DNA of 64,000 nucleotides from Eubacteriaceae bacterium (GTDB lineage: Bacteria > Bacillota > Clostridia > Peptostreptococcales > Anaerovoracaceae), in NCBI GenBank assembly GCA_902362805.1, contig CABIXY010000003.1, forward strand, positions 281,140 to 345,139, read 5' to 3'. Every line of letters starts with the position of its first letter. The first letter of the stretch is position 1. The notes beneath the pieces were generated by a model. The model had not been told where the DNA came from and did no database searches. It saw only the letters and a program-made list of their open reading frames with translations. Positions 24,019-31,800 of the stretch are shown here, in pieces. A program made the position numbers and the translations under genes.

Positions 24019-25409
24019 AGATTAAAGCGTTCAGTGAAGAAGAAAAGCAGCTGGTTCACAAGAGGACGATGGAAATCCTCTCTGAGACTGGCGTATGGAT
24101 CAAAAGCGACAAGGCTTTCTTTGCCTTGAGAGACGCAGGGGCACGCACTGACGAAAAGGGCAGAATCGTGTATTTTACGGAAGAGATGGTGCAGTCGGCC
24201 CTTGCCGCTGCGCCGAAGGAATTTGTCCTAGGCGGGCGAAATCCAGCCTATGATTATCCGCTGCCGTCAAAGGAGAGCCGTCACCTGATGAGCGGTATCA
24301 CCACCAATATCTACGATCCCTACACCGGTGAGCGCAGGGAATCTACCAAGGCGGATGTGGTCAACGTGGGCAGGATCTTCCAACATGCGGAAACCGGTGT
24401 CGCCTGCTGGACCGGCTGCAGTGCCGGGGATGTTCCGGAGAAGACCCACTGTCTCCACGAGATGGCAGCCATCATAGAGGGGACTTCTAAACATGTGCAG
24501 TTTGAACTCGCAAGTCCCTATGAGTCGAAGTTTGCCATTGAGATCTTACGGGCGATTCTTGGCAGCGATGAGGAGATCAGAGCGCGAAAAATCGCATCGG
24601 TGCTTTACTGCCCCGTATCGCCGCTGACCCAGGACAAAAACATGCTGGAGGCCTATCTGGAACTGGCGGACTACGAGATTCCTGTCAATATCTATCCTAT
24701 GCCCATGATCGGCATGACCTCGCCGGCTTCGATTTTCTCCACCATCTGCCAGATTAATGCAGAGGTGCTGTCGGCTGTCGTATTGTTCGAGACTGTAAAG
24801 CCGGGCTGGCCGCTGATTTACGGCGTGGCCTCTGGCGCAGCAGATCCCGTAACTGGTGCATATGTGAAAAGCGGTGAAGCAGCCCTTGTCAGCCTGGGCG
24901 GCACAGAGATGGCCAGATTTTACGGTCTGCCATGTGCGGTGACTGGTGGAGGCAGCTTTGAAACCATGCCCGCTTATCTGGGCCGAGCCGACCTGATTGA
25001 CGGTATTGGCACCACGGATAACGGTATGGCGGTCAGTCTGGAAATGATTTTGACCGAGGACGAAATTGCGAAGCGTTGTCTGCGCATCGGCAAGGGTATC
25101 CGCGTCGGTGAGAATACGGATTTGACAGCAGATATCAAGGCGGAAGGACCGGGCGGTACGTTCCTGGCACACAAGTCTTCCATAAAGAATTTCCGCAATC
25201 CCGACGAATTGTATTACTCTAAGATGTTTCCGTCAAAACTGCGGGCGACTACTTATGAGAAGCGGGACAGTATCGAGATTGCAAACAGGCGGGTGCGGCA
25301 GATTCTGGAAGGTCCTGTCGTCGATGCCCTGCCTGATGAGGTGAAGGCGAAGATTGATGAAATCTGCCAGAGAGCAGATGAAACCATCTTTACAGGAAAT
25401 AAGCAGTAA
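24009..25409 (+). CDS. MttB-superfamily methyltransferase without pyrrolysine
   Basis: A 466-residue member of the trimethylamine methyltransferase (MttB) superfamily whose frame has no TAG. At the place where MttB has pyrrolysine this protein reads AVTGGGSFETMPAYLGRADLIDGIG. Non-pyrrolysine members demethylate quaternary amines such as glycine betaine (MtgB), proline betaine, carnitine or gamma-butyrobetaine, passing the methyl to a corrinoid protein. Co-transcription with mtbB and mttB suggests a pathway that takes a quaternary amine or other N-methyl compound and then its di- and trimethylamine products, but the substrate cannot be read from sequence. ATG at 24009 overlaps mttB by ten bases. 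A terminator follows. Confidence 0.85.
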   Translation: MQIEIKAFSEEEKQLVHKRTMEILSETGVWIKSDKAFFALRDAGARTDEKGRIVYFTEEMVQSALAAAPKEFVLGGRNPAYDYPLPSKESRHLMSGITTNIYDPYTGERRESTKADVVNVGRIFQHAETGVACWTGCSAGDVPEKTHCLHEMAAIIEGTSKHVQFELASPYESKFAIEILRAILGSDEEIRARKIASVLYCPVSPLTQDKNMLEAYLELADYEIPVNIYPMPMIGMTSPASIFSTICQINAEVLSAVVLFETVKPGWPLIYGVASGAADPVTGAYVKSGEAALVSLGGTEMARFYGLPCAVTGGGSFETMPAYLGRADLIDGIGTTDNGMAVSLEMILTEDEIAKRCLRIGKGIRVGENTDLTADIKAEGPGGTFLAHKSSIKNFRNPDELYYSKMFPSKLRATTYEKRDSIEIANRRVRQILEGPVVDALPDEVKAKIDEICQRADETIFTGNKQ

Positions 25410-25410
25410 G

Positions 25411-25439
25411 AGAGAGACATGACTGTTTCTCTCTTTTTT
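25411..25439 (+). terminator. Terminator of the methylamine operon
   Basis: GAGAGA and TCTCTC form a short stem around a ten-base loop, followed by six T residues. Confidence 0.7.
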
Positions 25440-25529
25440 GCTTTTGCATAGCCCGGCTCGGCAATTTGCGCAGTCCTGCCGGGATTTTTTGCCCAAAAGG
25501 CGTTTTTTGTTCGACTAGAAAAAAAGTTT

Positions 25530-25691
25530 TTAAGCAAGTGTTTGCAACGGTTCCAGGACTAAAATCGTCGAATCATCCTGGTAATTGATATATAAACGGC
25601 TGAATTCCAATAGGTGCGAGGTTTTTTCAAAAGACATGTTTTTTGTTCGTTTTAGCAAAAATTCGATAAGATTCGACAAATAGGGATTCAT
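25530..25691 (-). CDS. Small hypothetical protein
   Basis: A 53-codon frame in the 440-base gap between the methylamine operon and the ABC-F gene. The protein (starting MNPYLSNLIEFLLKRTKNM and ending VLEPLQTLA) has a plausible amino acid mix with a central LEFSRLYINYQDDSTI, but no family was recognised. AAGGAG lies about 14 bases before the ATG, a rather long spacing. The rest of the gap (25692-25850) has a small hairpin, CGTGTCC with GGATACG near 25744, and nothing else. Confidence 0.3.
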   Translation of the reverse strand: MNPYLSNLIEFLLKRTKNMSFEKTSHLLEFSRLYINYQDDSTILVLEPLQTLA

Positions 25692-25850
25692 TTTGATGTG
25701 AAAAACTCCTTGCCATATGGGGATGGTTCCTATAAAATTATAAACGTGTCCGAATGAGGATACGCCGCCCGGCCTGGTGAAATACAGGAGACTCGGAGCT
25801 TCGCGTCGCAGCAAATAGACGAAAACTAAACTGAAGGAGACATAACCTTT

Positions 25851-27656
25851 ATGATTTTACTGACAGCAGAAAATATAAAGAAGAGTTATACAGAAAAGCC
25901 GTTACTTATGAGCATCGATTTGACTATCAATGACAGCGATAAGATCGGACTGATCGGTGTCAATGGCAGCGGCAAGTCCACCCTGCTGAAAATCATCGCA
26001 GGCGCTATAGAGGCTGAAGGCGGCACCATAACTAAGGGAAAAGAGCTGCGCAGGGCTTACCTGCCGCAAAATCCGGATTTTGATGAAGCTCTCAGTGTCA
26101 TGGATCAGGCGGTCTTATATCTGGAAGCAATCAGTCCTCACTTTGAAATTTATCAGTGCCAGGCCATGCTGACCAAACTGGGAATCAGCGATTTTGATCA
26201 GAAGATGGGAGAACTTTCGGGAGGACAGCGAAAGCGTGTTGCTATGGCGGCGGTACTGACAGCGGAGAGCAACCTTTTGATCCTGGACGAACCTACCAAC
26301 CATATGGACAATGACATCATCAGCTGGCTTGAGGATTTTCTGATTCAGTATCGCGGAGCTGTCTTTATGATCACCCATGACCGCTACTTTCTGGACAGAG
26401 TGACAAACCGCATTGTGGAAATAGACGGCGGTCGTCTGCACAGCTATGATGGCAATTACGACTACTATCTGCAGACCAAAGGGGCTCGCAAGGAGATGGA
26501 ATTAGCCAGTGAACGAAAGCGGCAGGCCATCTATAAAAAAGAGCTGGCTTGGATCAGGCGCGGTGCGCAGGCCAGGACGACAAAGGCAAAGGGGAGGATT
26601 CAGCGATTTAACGAACTGGCGGATAGCAAGCTGGTCATCGATGACTCTGTTTTGGAGCTGAATACCATATCCAGCAGGCTGGGAAAGAAAATTATCGAGA
26701 TGGAGAATCTATCAAAAACCTACGGCGACAAGGTTTTGATGAAAGACTTCAGTTACACCCTTTTGCGGAGTGACCGCATCGGCATCATCGGACCCAATGG
26801 ATGCGGAAAATCCACCTTGCTGAACATCATTATGGGCCAGGTACAGCCAGACAGCGGCGCAGTTGAGAAAGGGGAAACCGTAAAAATCGGATACTTCTCC
26901 CAGGAAAATCAAGCGCTGGATGACGGCTCGCGAGTGATCAAATACATTGCGGATATATCAGACAATATCAAAACTTCCGAGGGGAGTTTCTCCGCGTCAC
27001 AGATGCTGGAACGGTTTTTATTCCCGTCCAACATGCATTCGGTGGAAATCGGCAGATTGTCAGGCGGAGAAAAGCGCAGACTGTACCTTCTGAGCATTCT
27101 TATGACTGCGCCTAACGTGTTGATATTAGACGAACCGACCAATGATTTAGACATAGAGACACTGACCATATTAGAAGACTATTTGGACAGTTTTAACGGT
27201 GCGGTGATTGCCGTATCCCACGACCGGTATTTTCTCGATCGAGTTACAAGGAAGACCTTTGCTTTCCTAGGCGGCGGATGCATCAAGGAATATAACGGCG
27301 GCTACAGCGATTATGATTCCAAGCGGCAGGAAGAACTGGCTCAGGAAAAAGAGGTGCAGCGGTCAAAGGAGAAGCGGCCGGGTACAGAAAAGACAAGAAC
27401 ATCGCAAAAACCTCAGAAACCGAAATTTTCCTATAAAGAGCAGAGGGAATATGAGACCATAGATGAAGAGATTGCCAATTTGGAAGAGTCTCTTGCAGAG
27501 ATAGAGACAGAGATGCTGAAAAATGCGACAGACTTTCCGAAGCTGGCCAAGCTGACGGAAGAGAAGGCGCATCTGGACGCACAGCTGACTGAGATGATGG
27601 AGCGCTGGGAGTACTTGTCTGAACTGGCGGAGAAGATTGCTAACTATAAGAACTAG
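25851..27656 (+). CDS. ABC-F family ATPase (Uup/YdiF-like)
   Basis: A 601-residue protein with two ABC ATPase domains and no membrane segment. Domain 1: GVNGSGKST Walker A near residue 38, LSGGQRKRVAMAAVL signature, LLILDEPTNHMDND Walker B. Linker of about 80 charged residues (P-site tRNA-interaction motif region). Domain 2: GPNGCGKST near 318, LSGGEKRRLYLL, LILDEPTNDLDIETL. The C-terminal 100 residues are charged and form a coiled coil (EEIANLEESLAEIETEMLKN), as in Uup. ABC-F proteins act on stalled ribosomes, as general factors or antibiotic protection proteins. A role in resistance cannot be separated from housekeeping here. Start ATG 25851 behind AAGGAGA; stop TAG. Confidence 0.9.
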   Translation: MILLTAENIKKSYTEKPLLMSIDLTINDSDKIGLIGVNGSGKSTLLKIIAGAIEAEGGTITKGKELRRAYLPQNPDFDEALSVMDQAVLYLEAISPHFEIYQCQAMLTKLGISDFDQKMGELSGGQRKRVAMAAVLTAESNLLILDEPTNHMDNDIISWLEDFLIQYRGAVFMITHDRYFLDRVTNRIVEIDGGRLHSYDGNYDYYLQTKGARKEMELASERKRQAIYKKELAWIRRGAQARTTKAKGRIQRFNELADSKLVIDDSVLELNTISSRLGKKIIEMENLSKTYGDKVLMKDFSYTLLRSDRIGIIGPNGCGKSTLLNIIMGQVQPDSGAVEKGETVKIGYFSQENQALDDGSRVIKYIADISDNIKTSEGSFSASQMLERFLFPSNMHSVEIGRLSGGEKRRLYLLSILMTAPNVLILDEPTNDLDIETLTILEDYLDSFNGAVIAVSHDRYFLDRVTRKTFAFLGGGCIKEYNGGYSDYDSKRQEELAQEKEVQRSKEKRPGTEKTRTSQKPQKPKFSYKEQREYETIDEEIANLEESLAEIETEMLKNATDFPKLAKLTEEKAHLDAQLTEMMERWEYLSELAEKIANYKN

Positions 27657-27799
27657 AAATTTTTACAGTACAGACTTGCCAGAGCGTTCTAAACGGGATT
27701 CTAAGTGACAAGGAGAAAACGGTTTACAATGAACCGTAAAAGTGTACAATATAAATGATGGGATTTATAGTCAAAATGATATTTGGAGGTAACGTATAG

Positions 27800-28018
27800 A
27801 TGGCAGATATTAAATACGAGATTGTAGAAGAATTAGGTGTATTATCAGAGAACGCCAGAGGCTGGCGCAAGGAACTGAATCTTGTCAGCTGGAATGGGGC
27901 ACAGCCCAAATATGATCTGAGAGATTGGGCGCCGGAGCACGAGAAGATGGGAAAGGGTATCACCCTGACCCTTGCTGAAGTGAAAGAATTAAAAGGGCTT
28001 CTGGGCGGCATAGAATAG
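27800..28018 (+). CDS. YdbC-like PC4/p15 family protein
   Basis: A 72-residue protein matching the bacterial YdbC group of the PC4 transcriptional coactivator fold, which binds single-stranded DNA as a dimer. The family pattern is clear: EELGVLSENARGWRKELNLV, SWNGAQPKYDLRDWAPEHEKMGKG and LTLAEVKELKGLL. The length equals that of homologues. GGAGG precedes the ATG. It is followed by an acetyltransferase after 17 bases. The stop is TAG. Confidence 0.88.
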   Translation: MADIKYEIVEELGVLSENARGWRKELNLVSWNGAQPKYDLRDWAPEHEKMGKGITLTLAEVKELKGLLGGIE

Positions 28019-28035
28019 AGTGTGGGGGCAGTACC

Positions 28036-28482
28036 ATGAATACAGACGAAGTAAGAATAATAGAAACCGGCAGATATATGGAACTAGTTCCACTGTTTAG
28101 AGAATCTGGACTTGAGATTCATATTGAGGGCGACGCACCGCCGGCCATGATCACTTGTTGGCGGGCAGAAGATGCGACGGGAGCTCTCCTCGGCGGCATT
28201 TCTATCGAACACAAAGGCGGCGAATTTGTCATCGGAGACATTGCAGTCAGAGAAGAATCCAGAAAACATAAAATAGGGGCGCTGATGCTGAAAACTGCCA
28301 TGGAAAGAATCGCTGACATGGAAGGAGAGCGCATTTATCTGGTGGCTAAGGCACCAAAGTTCTTTGAGAAGTTTGGATTTACTTATCTAACCCCGGAAGA
28401 GACGCCGAATATTTTTAACTGTAAGACATGTGATCAGCTGAACGTCAGCTGTCATCCGGAATTTATGACATATCATTATTAA
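28036..28482 (+). CDS. GNAT-family N-acetyltransferase
   Basis: A 148-residue GNAT protein. The acetyl-CoA-binding region is seen as IAVREESRKHKIGALMLKTA (the R/Q-x-x-G-x-G/A motif is slightly changed to RKHKIGA), followed by IYLVAKAPKFFEKFGFTYL, the usual last strand-helix pair. A CKTCDQLNVSCHPEFM tail with three Cys is found in a subgroup of Clostridia GNAT proteins. Substrate unknown. It is placed between ydbC-like and flavin reductase genes in a likely operon. Confidence 0.82.
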   Translation: MNTDEVRIIETGRYMELVPLFRESGLEIHIEGDAPPAMITCWRAEDATGALLGGISIEHKGGEFVIGDIAVREESRKHKIGALMLKTAMERIADMEGERIYLVAKAPKFFEKFGFTYLTPEETPNIFNCKTCDQLNVSCHPEFMTYHY

Positions 28483-28501
28483 AAGAGGAGAAATTTAAAA
28501 A

Positions 28502-29080
28502 ATGGAAAAACTTTTATTTATCGACGCATGCATCAGTACCCATGCATCAAGGACGAAGCGGTTATGCACTACATATATTGATCAATTTATGAAGAAAAAC
28601 CCGGAGGTTACTCTGGAAACCGTAGTTTTGCGTAAAGGGAAGGTAGAACCTTTGACCAAGGAACGGATTATTGAGCGCGACAACTATATCAAGAAAAAAG
28701 ATTGGAATCAACCCATGTTTGATTTTGCTAAACAGTTTCAAGAGGCGGATTATGTCGTAGTGGGAACACCGTATTGGGACTTATCCTTTGCGTCGATTTT
28801 GAAGGTATATATCGAAAACATCATGGTGGCGGATCTGACCTTTGAGGCTACCAATACCGGCTTTGTCGGGTTGTGTAAGGGTAAGCAAATGGTATACATC
28901 ACCACGGCCGGCGGGTTTATCGGCGATAAGAACTTCGGCTACGACTACATGTGCGGCGTGGCAGACATGTTCGGCATTCCGGAGACGGAACTGATCAAAG
29001 CGGAAGCCTTAGACATCGAAGGTTTCGACGCAGAGAAGATCATGGAAAAGGCGATAGAAGAGGTAAAACAGAGATTCTAG
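28502..29080 (+). CDS. NAD(P)H-dependent FMN oxidoreductase (flavodoxin-like fold)
   Basis: A 192-residue protein of the flavodoxin_2 / azoreductase type. The start LLFIDACISTHASRTKRLC is the FMN phosphate loop, VVGTPYWDLSFASILKVYIE the conserved loop over the isoalloxazine ring, and TTAGGFIGDKNFGYDYM the third flavin-contact loop. Such enzymes reduce quinones, azo compounds or nitro groups with NAD(P)H. GAGGAG precedes the ATG. The stop is TAG. A strong hairpin follows within ten bases. Confidence 0.85.
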   Translation: MEKLLFIDACISTHASRTKRLCTTYIDQFMKKNPEVTLETVVLRKGKVEPLTKERIIERDNYIKKKDWNQPMFDFAKQFQEADYVVVGTPYWDLSFASILKVYIENIMVADLTFEATNTGFVGLCKGKQMVYITTAGGFIGDKNFGYDYMCGVADMFGIPETELIKAEALDIEGFDAEKIMEKAIEEVKQRF

Positions 29081-29086
29081 GAAAAA

Positions 29087-29112
29087 AGCCTGCCCGCGAA
29101 AGCGGGCAGGCT
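29087..29112. terminator. Strong GC hairpin after the oxidoreductase gene
   Basis: AGCCTGCCCGC and GCGGGCAGGCT pair perfectly around GAAA. A run of six A precedes it, so it is a good terminator on the minus strand (after the small lipoprotein gene) and a weak one on the plus strand; a second hairpin (AAACAT / ATGTTT near 29127-29148) with TTTT may finish plus-strand transcription. Confidence 0.75.
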
Positions 29113-29271
29113 CAGCACAACGGCATAAAACATGCAAAAGACAATGTTTTGCGCCGTTTTCGGGTTGATGATGCAGCCCTTATGCTGTTATGGAAAATCG
29201 AATTTATTGTAAAGGCCTCTCTCGTTCCTGTACGAAGTCACCATCAAAGGTGATTTCTAAAGCGGCATAGT

Positions 29272-29367
29272 TTATTTTTCTCCTTCTGATATGTCAGGTG
29301 TATTTGAGCAAGCTGTCAAACCAGCCATAATGACAAGCATTATAAATAGAACTGCTATCTTTTTCAT
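29272..29367 (-). CDS. Very small lipoprotein (31 residues)
   Basis: A 31-codon frame with a textbook lipoprotein signal: MKKIAVLFIMLVIMAGLTAC, then SNTPDISEGEK. The lipobox LTAC puts the modified Cys at residue 20, leaving a mature peptide of only 12 residues. GGAGG lies nine bases before the ATG. It is 21 bases downstream of the YdeI-like gene on the same strand and probably co-transcribed. No homologue is recognised; it could be a true small lipoprotein or a truncated remnant of a longer one. Confidence 0.6.
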   Translation of the reverse strand: MKKIAVLFIMLVIMAGLTACSNTPDISEGEK

Positions 29368-29388
29368 TAAAATTACCTCCATATACCT

Positions 29389-29949
29389 TTACATCGGTTT
29401 CAGATTCTGATTGAGGCGGTCAACCATCCACGCCAGGCGTTTTTCACGGCCGGCATCTGTTTTTGCGTCAAAATACGCCCGCGTATAGGTCCTTTTTACT
29501 GAAGGCGACATTTTCTGGAAATTCGTAAAGGCGGGTTCATAGTCTTTTAGTATGTCCGTTAGAGAAGCAATCTGTTCTTCTGTTATCACTGGAGTTTTGG
29601 GTGCGTCCCACTGACCGTTTTTCTGAGCTTCTGCGATTTTCTCTCGGCCATAATCCGTCATGATACCCTGTTGCTCCAACTGCAAGGCAATTCCTTTATT
29701 TTTCTCTGACCACTTGCTGTTTTCCCTGCGTTGCGAAAAGTATTTCTTGTAGGTCTTGTCGTCGATGCTCTGCATCTGGCCGTCAATCCAACCAAAACAG
29801 AGGGCCTCTTCGAGGGCCTCTTTCGCCTTGATGGTCTTCGGACCGCCCGCCTTGCCAAATAGAAGCCAGACGCCGTCGCTAGCCAGACAATTGCTGTTTA
29901 ACCACTCTCTGAAGTCGTTTCTGTTAGCAAACTCTAATATTTCATTCAT
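29389..29949 (-). CDS. YdeI/OmpD-associated family protein
   Basis: A 186-residue soluble protein of the YdeI-like family (EILEFANRNDFREWLNSNCLA, GVWLLFGKAGGPKTIKAKEAL, ALCFGWIDGQMQSIDDKTYK). The C-terminus has the family tail KRTYTRAYFDAKTDAGREKRLAWMV region rich in Arg and Lys. The family is linked by name to resistance against bacteriocins or polymyxin but has no defined biochemical activity. ATG at 29949 follows GGAGGT; an in-frame ATG 12 bases upstream overlaps that ribosome site and is less likely. Confidence 0.8.
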   Translation of the reverse strand: MNEILEFANRNDFREWLNSNCLASDGVWLLFGKAGGPKTIKAKEALEEALCFGWIDGQMQSIDDKTYKKYFSQRRENSKWSEKNKGIALQLEQQGIMTDYGREKIAEAQKNGQWDAPKTPVITEEQIASLTDILKDYEPAFTNFQKMSPSVKRTYTRAYFDAKTDAGREKRLAWMVDRLNQNLKPM

Positions 29950-30138
29950 ATAAACCTCCATCCTGATCTATCCGCATGGGACGGTCTCCCGCCTTTTTCG
30001 TCTTTCCTTTGCCCTAATTTTAATATCTGGCTGTCTTTTTGTCAAACCCCTTTGATTACTGGAAAGATGGGGAAGATAGTGATATAATTAATAATAGAAA
30101 ATTGTTAATTATCTGTAAATTTAGGCAAGGAGGATACC

Positions 30139-31800
30139 ATGGAGCAGTATTATCAGATGGCGCAGAAGATTGCGTCTGCCAGTCAAAGGGGGACTGGAAC
30201 GATACGTCACAATTTGGCCAGGGATTTTGACTACGAATATATTACCTGGCGTTTGGGCGGGGAAGACCTGCTGAAGAAAAAGTACCATCAAGTGTACCAG
30301 ATGCTGCAGGAAACCCGCGGTCAGGATTTGAAGATGGCGGAAAAGGGCGAATGCCCGATGAACGAGTGCGAAGCAGATGGCACGGGACTGACTGACGCCA
30401 TGAACATCCGCACACTGAACTTTCATCCGCAAACCACACTTGAAAGCACTTCCTGTATGGATATGACGCGGGAAAATCCGTCGATTGTCATCATCGGCGA
30501 CGTGTCAGACGTGGTCAGCAAAAAAAGCGTGGACGGTTTTGCCATAAACGATAACTACTCGTCTTATCTGACAGGCGGTATCAAAGTGCCGGCAGCCAGC
30601 CTGATCAGAGGACAGGAACGCCATTTTCTCGCTACATCCACCTTTTATTGGACGGAACAGGATGAAGAGGGAAAGCCTTTGCTGAGGAGCAAAACCGACG
30701 TGTCTGATGTGGTCAAGATCATCGGCGCCAGCAGTCTGGTCACGTCCATGACTGTGGAAGCGCCTATGCCGATGCGGCATATAGGAGGGCAAAAGACCAC
30801 CATCTACTATAACCGAAAGGGAATCCTGGACGATTCTCTTTGGGATTACTACTATGAAAAAGTAGGGACGACGCCAGAGAACATCAGTGTCCATATGCCT
30901 TTTAAAGGCAGCGCCACCTTTCTTGACGGGTTTACGCCAAAACCGTATATCGACCGCAACGAGGATTTCTTCCTCTACATAGAAAATAAGAAGAACGGCG
31001 TAGCAAACTTTAATTTGTCTCAGATGAGCGCCATCAGTCTGCGTGTCAGCGGACAGACGATATCCTGGGAATTTCCCATAGACTGGAAAACCACCATCGC
31101 AAAGAAAGCACTGACCGGCGCACAGCAGCTGACATTCTACGCCCACATGCACATCATGACGGAGAAGGGAATCAGTGTGCCCCTGACCATTCAGAGCGAT
31201 GGAGTTACCCACGAGGATCCATCCTATGCAAAGATTCCGAAGATAGATATCCTGTGGGGCTGCTTCGCAAAGGGTACGCACATTACTATGGCCGATGGCA
31301 GTGAAAAAATGGTCTGTGAGATCAGGCCGGGTGAGCAGGTCAGAACCCGTAATGGAAACTGTAAAGTGGAAGATCTGATTCAGGGACCTGAGGAAAGGTT
31401 GGTTTTGATCAGGTCCGTCAAGGGAAATGTAATCCGTTTGACGGAAAATCATCCCCTGCTGACTACGGAGGGAATAAAAATGGCGAAGGACCTCACATGG
31501 GGCAGCATCCTGGAAATGGAATACGGCAGGGACGCCATCGAGGAACTTCATATGGTGGAATATCATGATACGGTCTACAGCCTGCTGCTTGCAGACGAAG
31601 AATTTTTGATCGCGGACGGCTATTTCGCTGGTGACTTCAAGGCACAGAACAGGACCATGAAAGAGGCAGAGGCGGCAGCCAAAGAAGAGAAGAACAGGAA
31701 GCTCGCGCCTTTCCAGCAGGAACTGAACGAGTTGATCGCATCTCTCGCAGAAGAGAAAGGAGAACGCCATGAAAGACAATATGGTGAAAGAAGCCTATAA
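30139..31800 (+). CDS. Large protein with C-terminal Hint (intein/hedgehog-type) domain
   Basis: A 553-residue protein without signal peptide. Residues 1-370 are not recognised (Tyr-rich N-terminus, beta-rich middle with ISLRVSGQTISWEFPI). Residue Cys375 starts a Hint domain: GCFAKGTHITMADGS (block A with the nucleophile Cys), LTENHPLLTTEG near 435 (block B, with His), and HDTVYSLLLADEEFLIADGY near 480. The block G ending His-Asn needed for splicing is absent (ADGYFAGDFKAQN), so N-terminal thioester cleavage is more likely than splicing. A charged tail of 45 residues (KEAEAAAKEEKNRKLAPF) follows. Its end overlaps the next gene by 32 bases, so both are made together. It may be a self-processing delivery or maturation protein; function unknown. 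Confidence 0.65.
   Translation: MEQYYQMAQKIASASQRGTGTIRHNLARDFDYEYITWRLGGEDLLKKKYHQVYQMLQETRGQDLKMAEKGECPMNECEADGTGLTDAMNIRTLNFHPQTTLESTSCMDMTRENPSIVIIGDVSDVVSKKSVDGFAINDNYSSYLTGGIKVPAASLIRGQERHFLATSTFYWTEQDEEGKPLLRSKTDVSDVVKIIGASSLVTSMTVEAPMPMRHIGGQKTTIYYNRKGILDDSLWDYYYEKVGTTPENISVHMPFKGSATFLDGFTPKPYIDRNEDFFLYIENKKNGVANFNLSQMSAISLRVSGQTISWEFPIDWKTTIAKKALTGAQQLTFYAHMHIMTEKGISVPLTIQSDGVTHEDPSYAKIPKIDILWGCFAKGTHITMADGSEKMVCEIRPGEQVRTRNGNCKVEDLIQGPEERLVLIRSVKGNVIRLTENHPLLTTEGIKMAKDLTWGSILEMEYGRDAIEELHMVEYHDTVYSLLLADEEFLIADGYFAGDFKAQNRTMKEAEAAAKEEKNRKLAPFQQELNELIASLAEEKGERHERQYGERSL

Noticed and set aside
30505..31779. Long 424-codon open frame on the minus strand
   Set aside because: Fully antisense to the Hint-domain gene, which has the better ribosome site and domain match; composition is that of a shadow frame.
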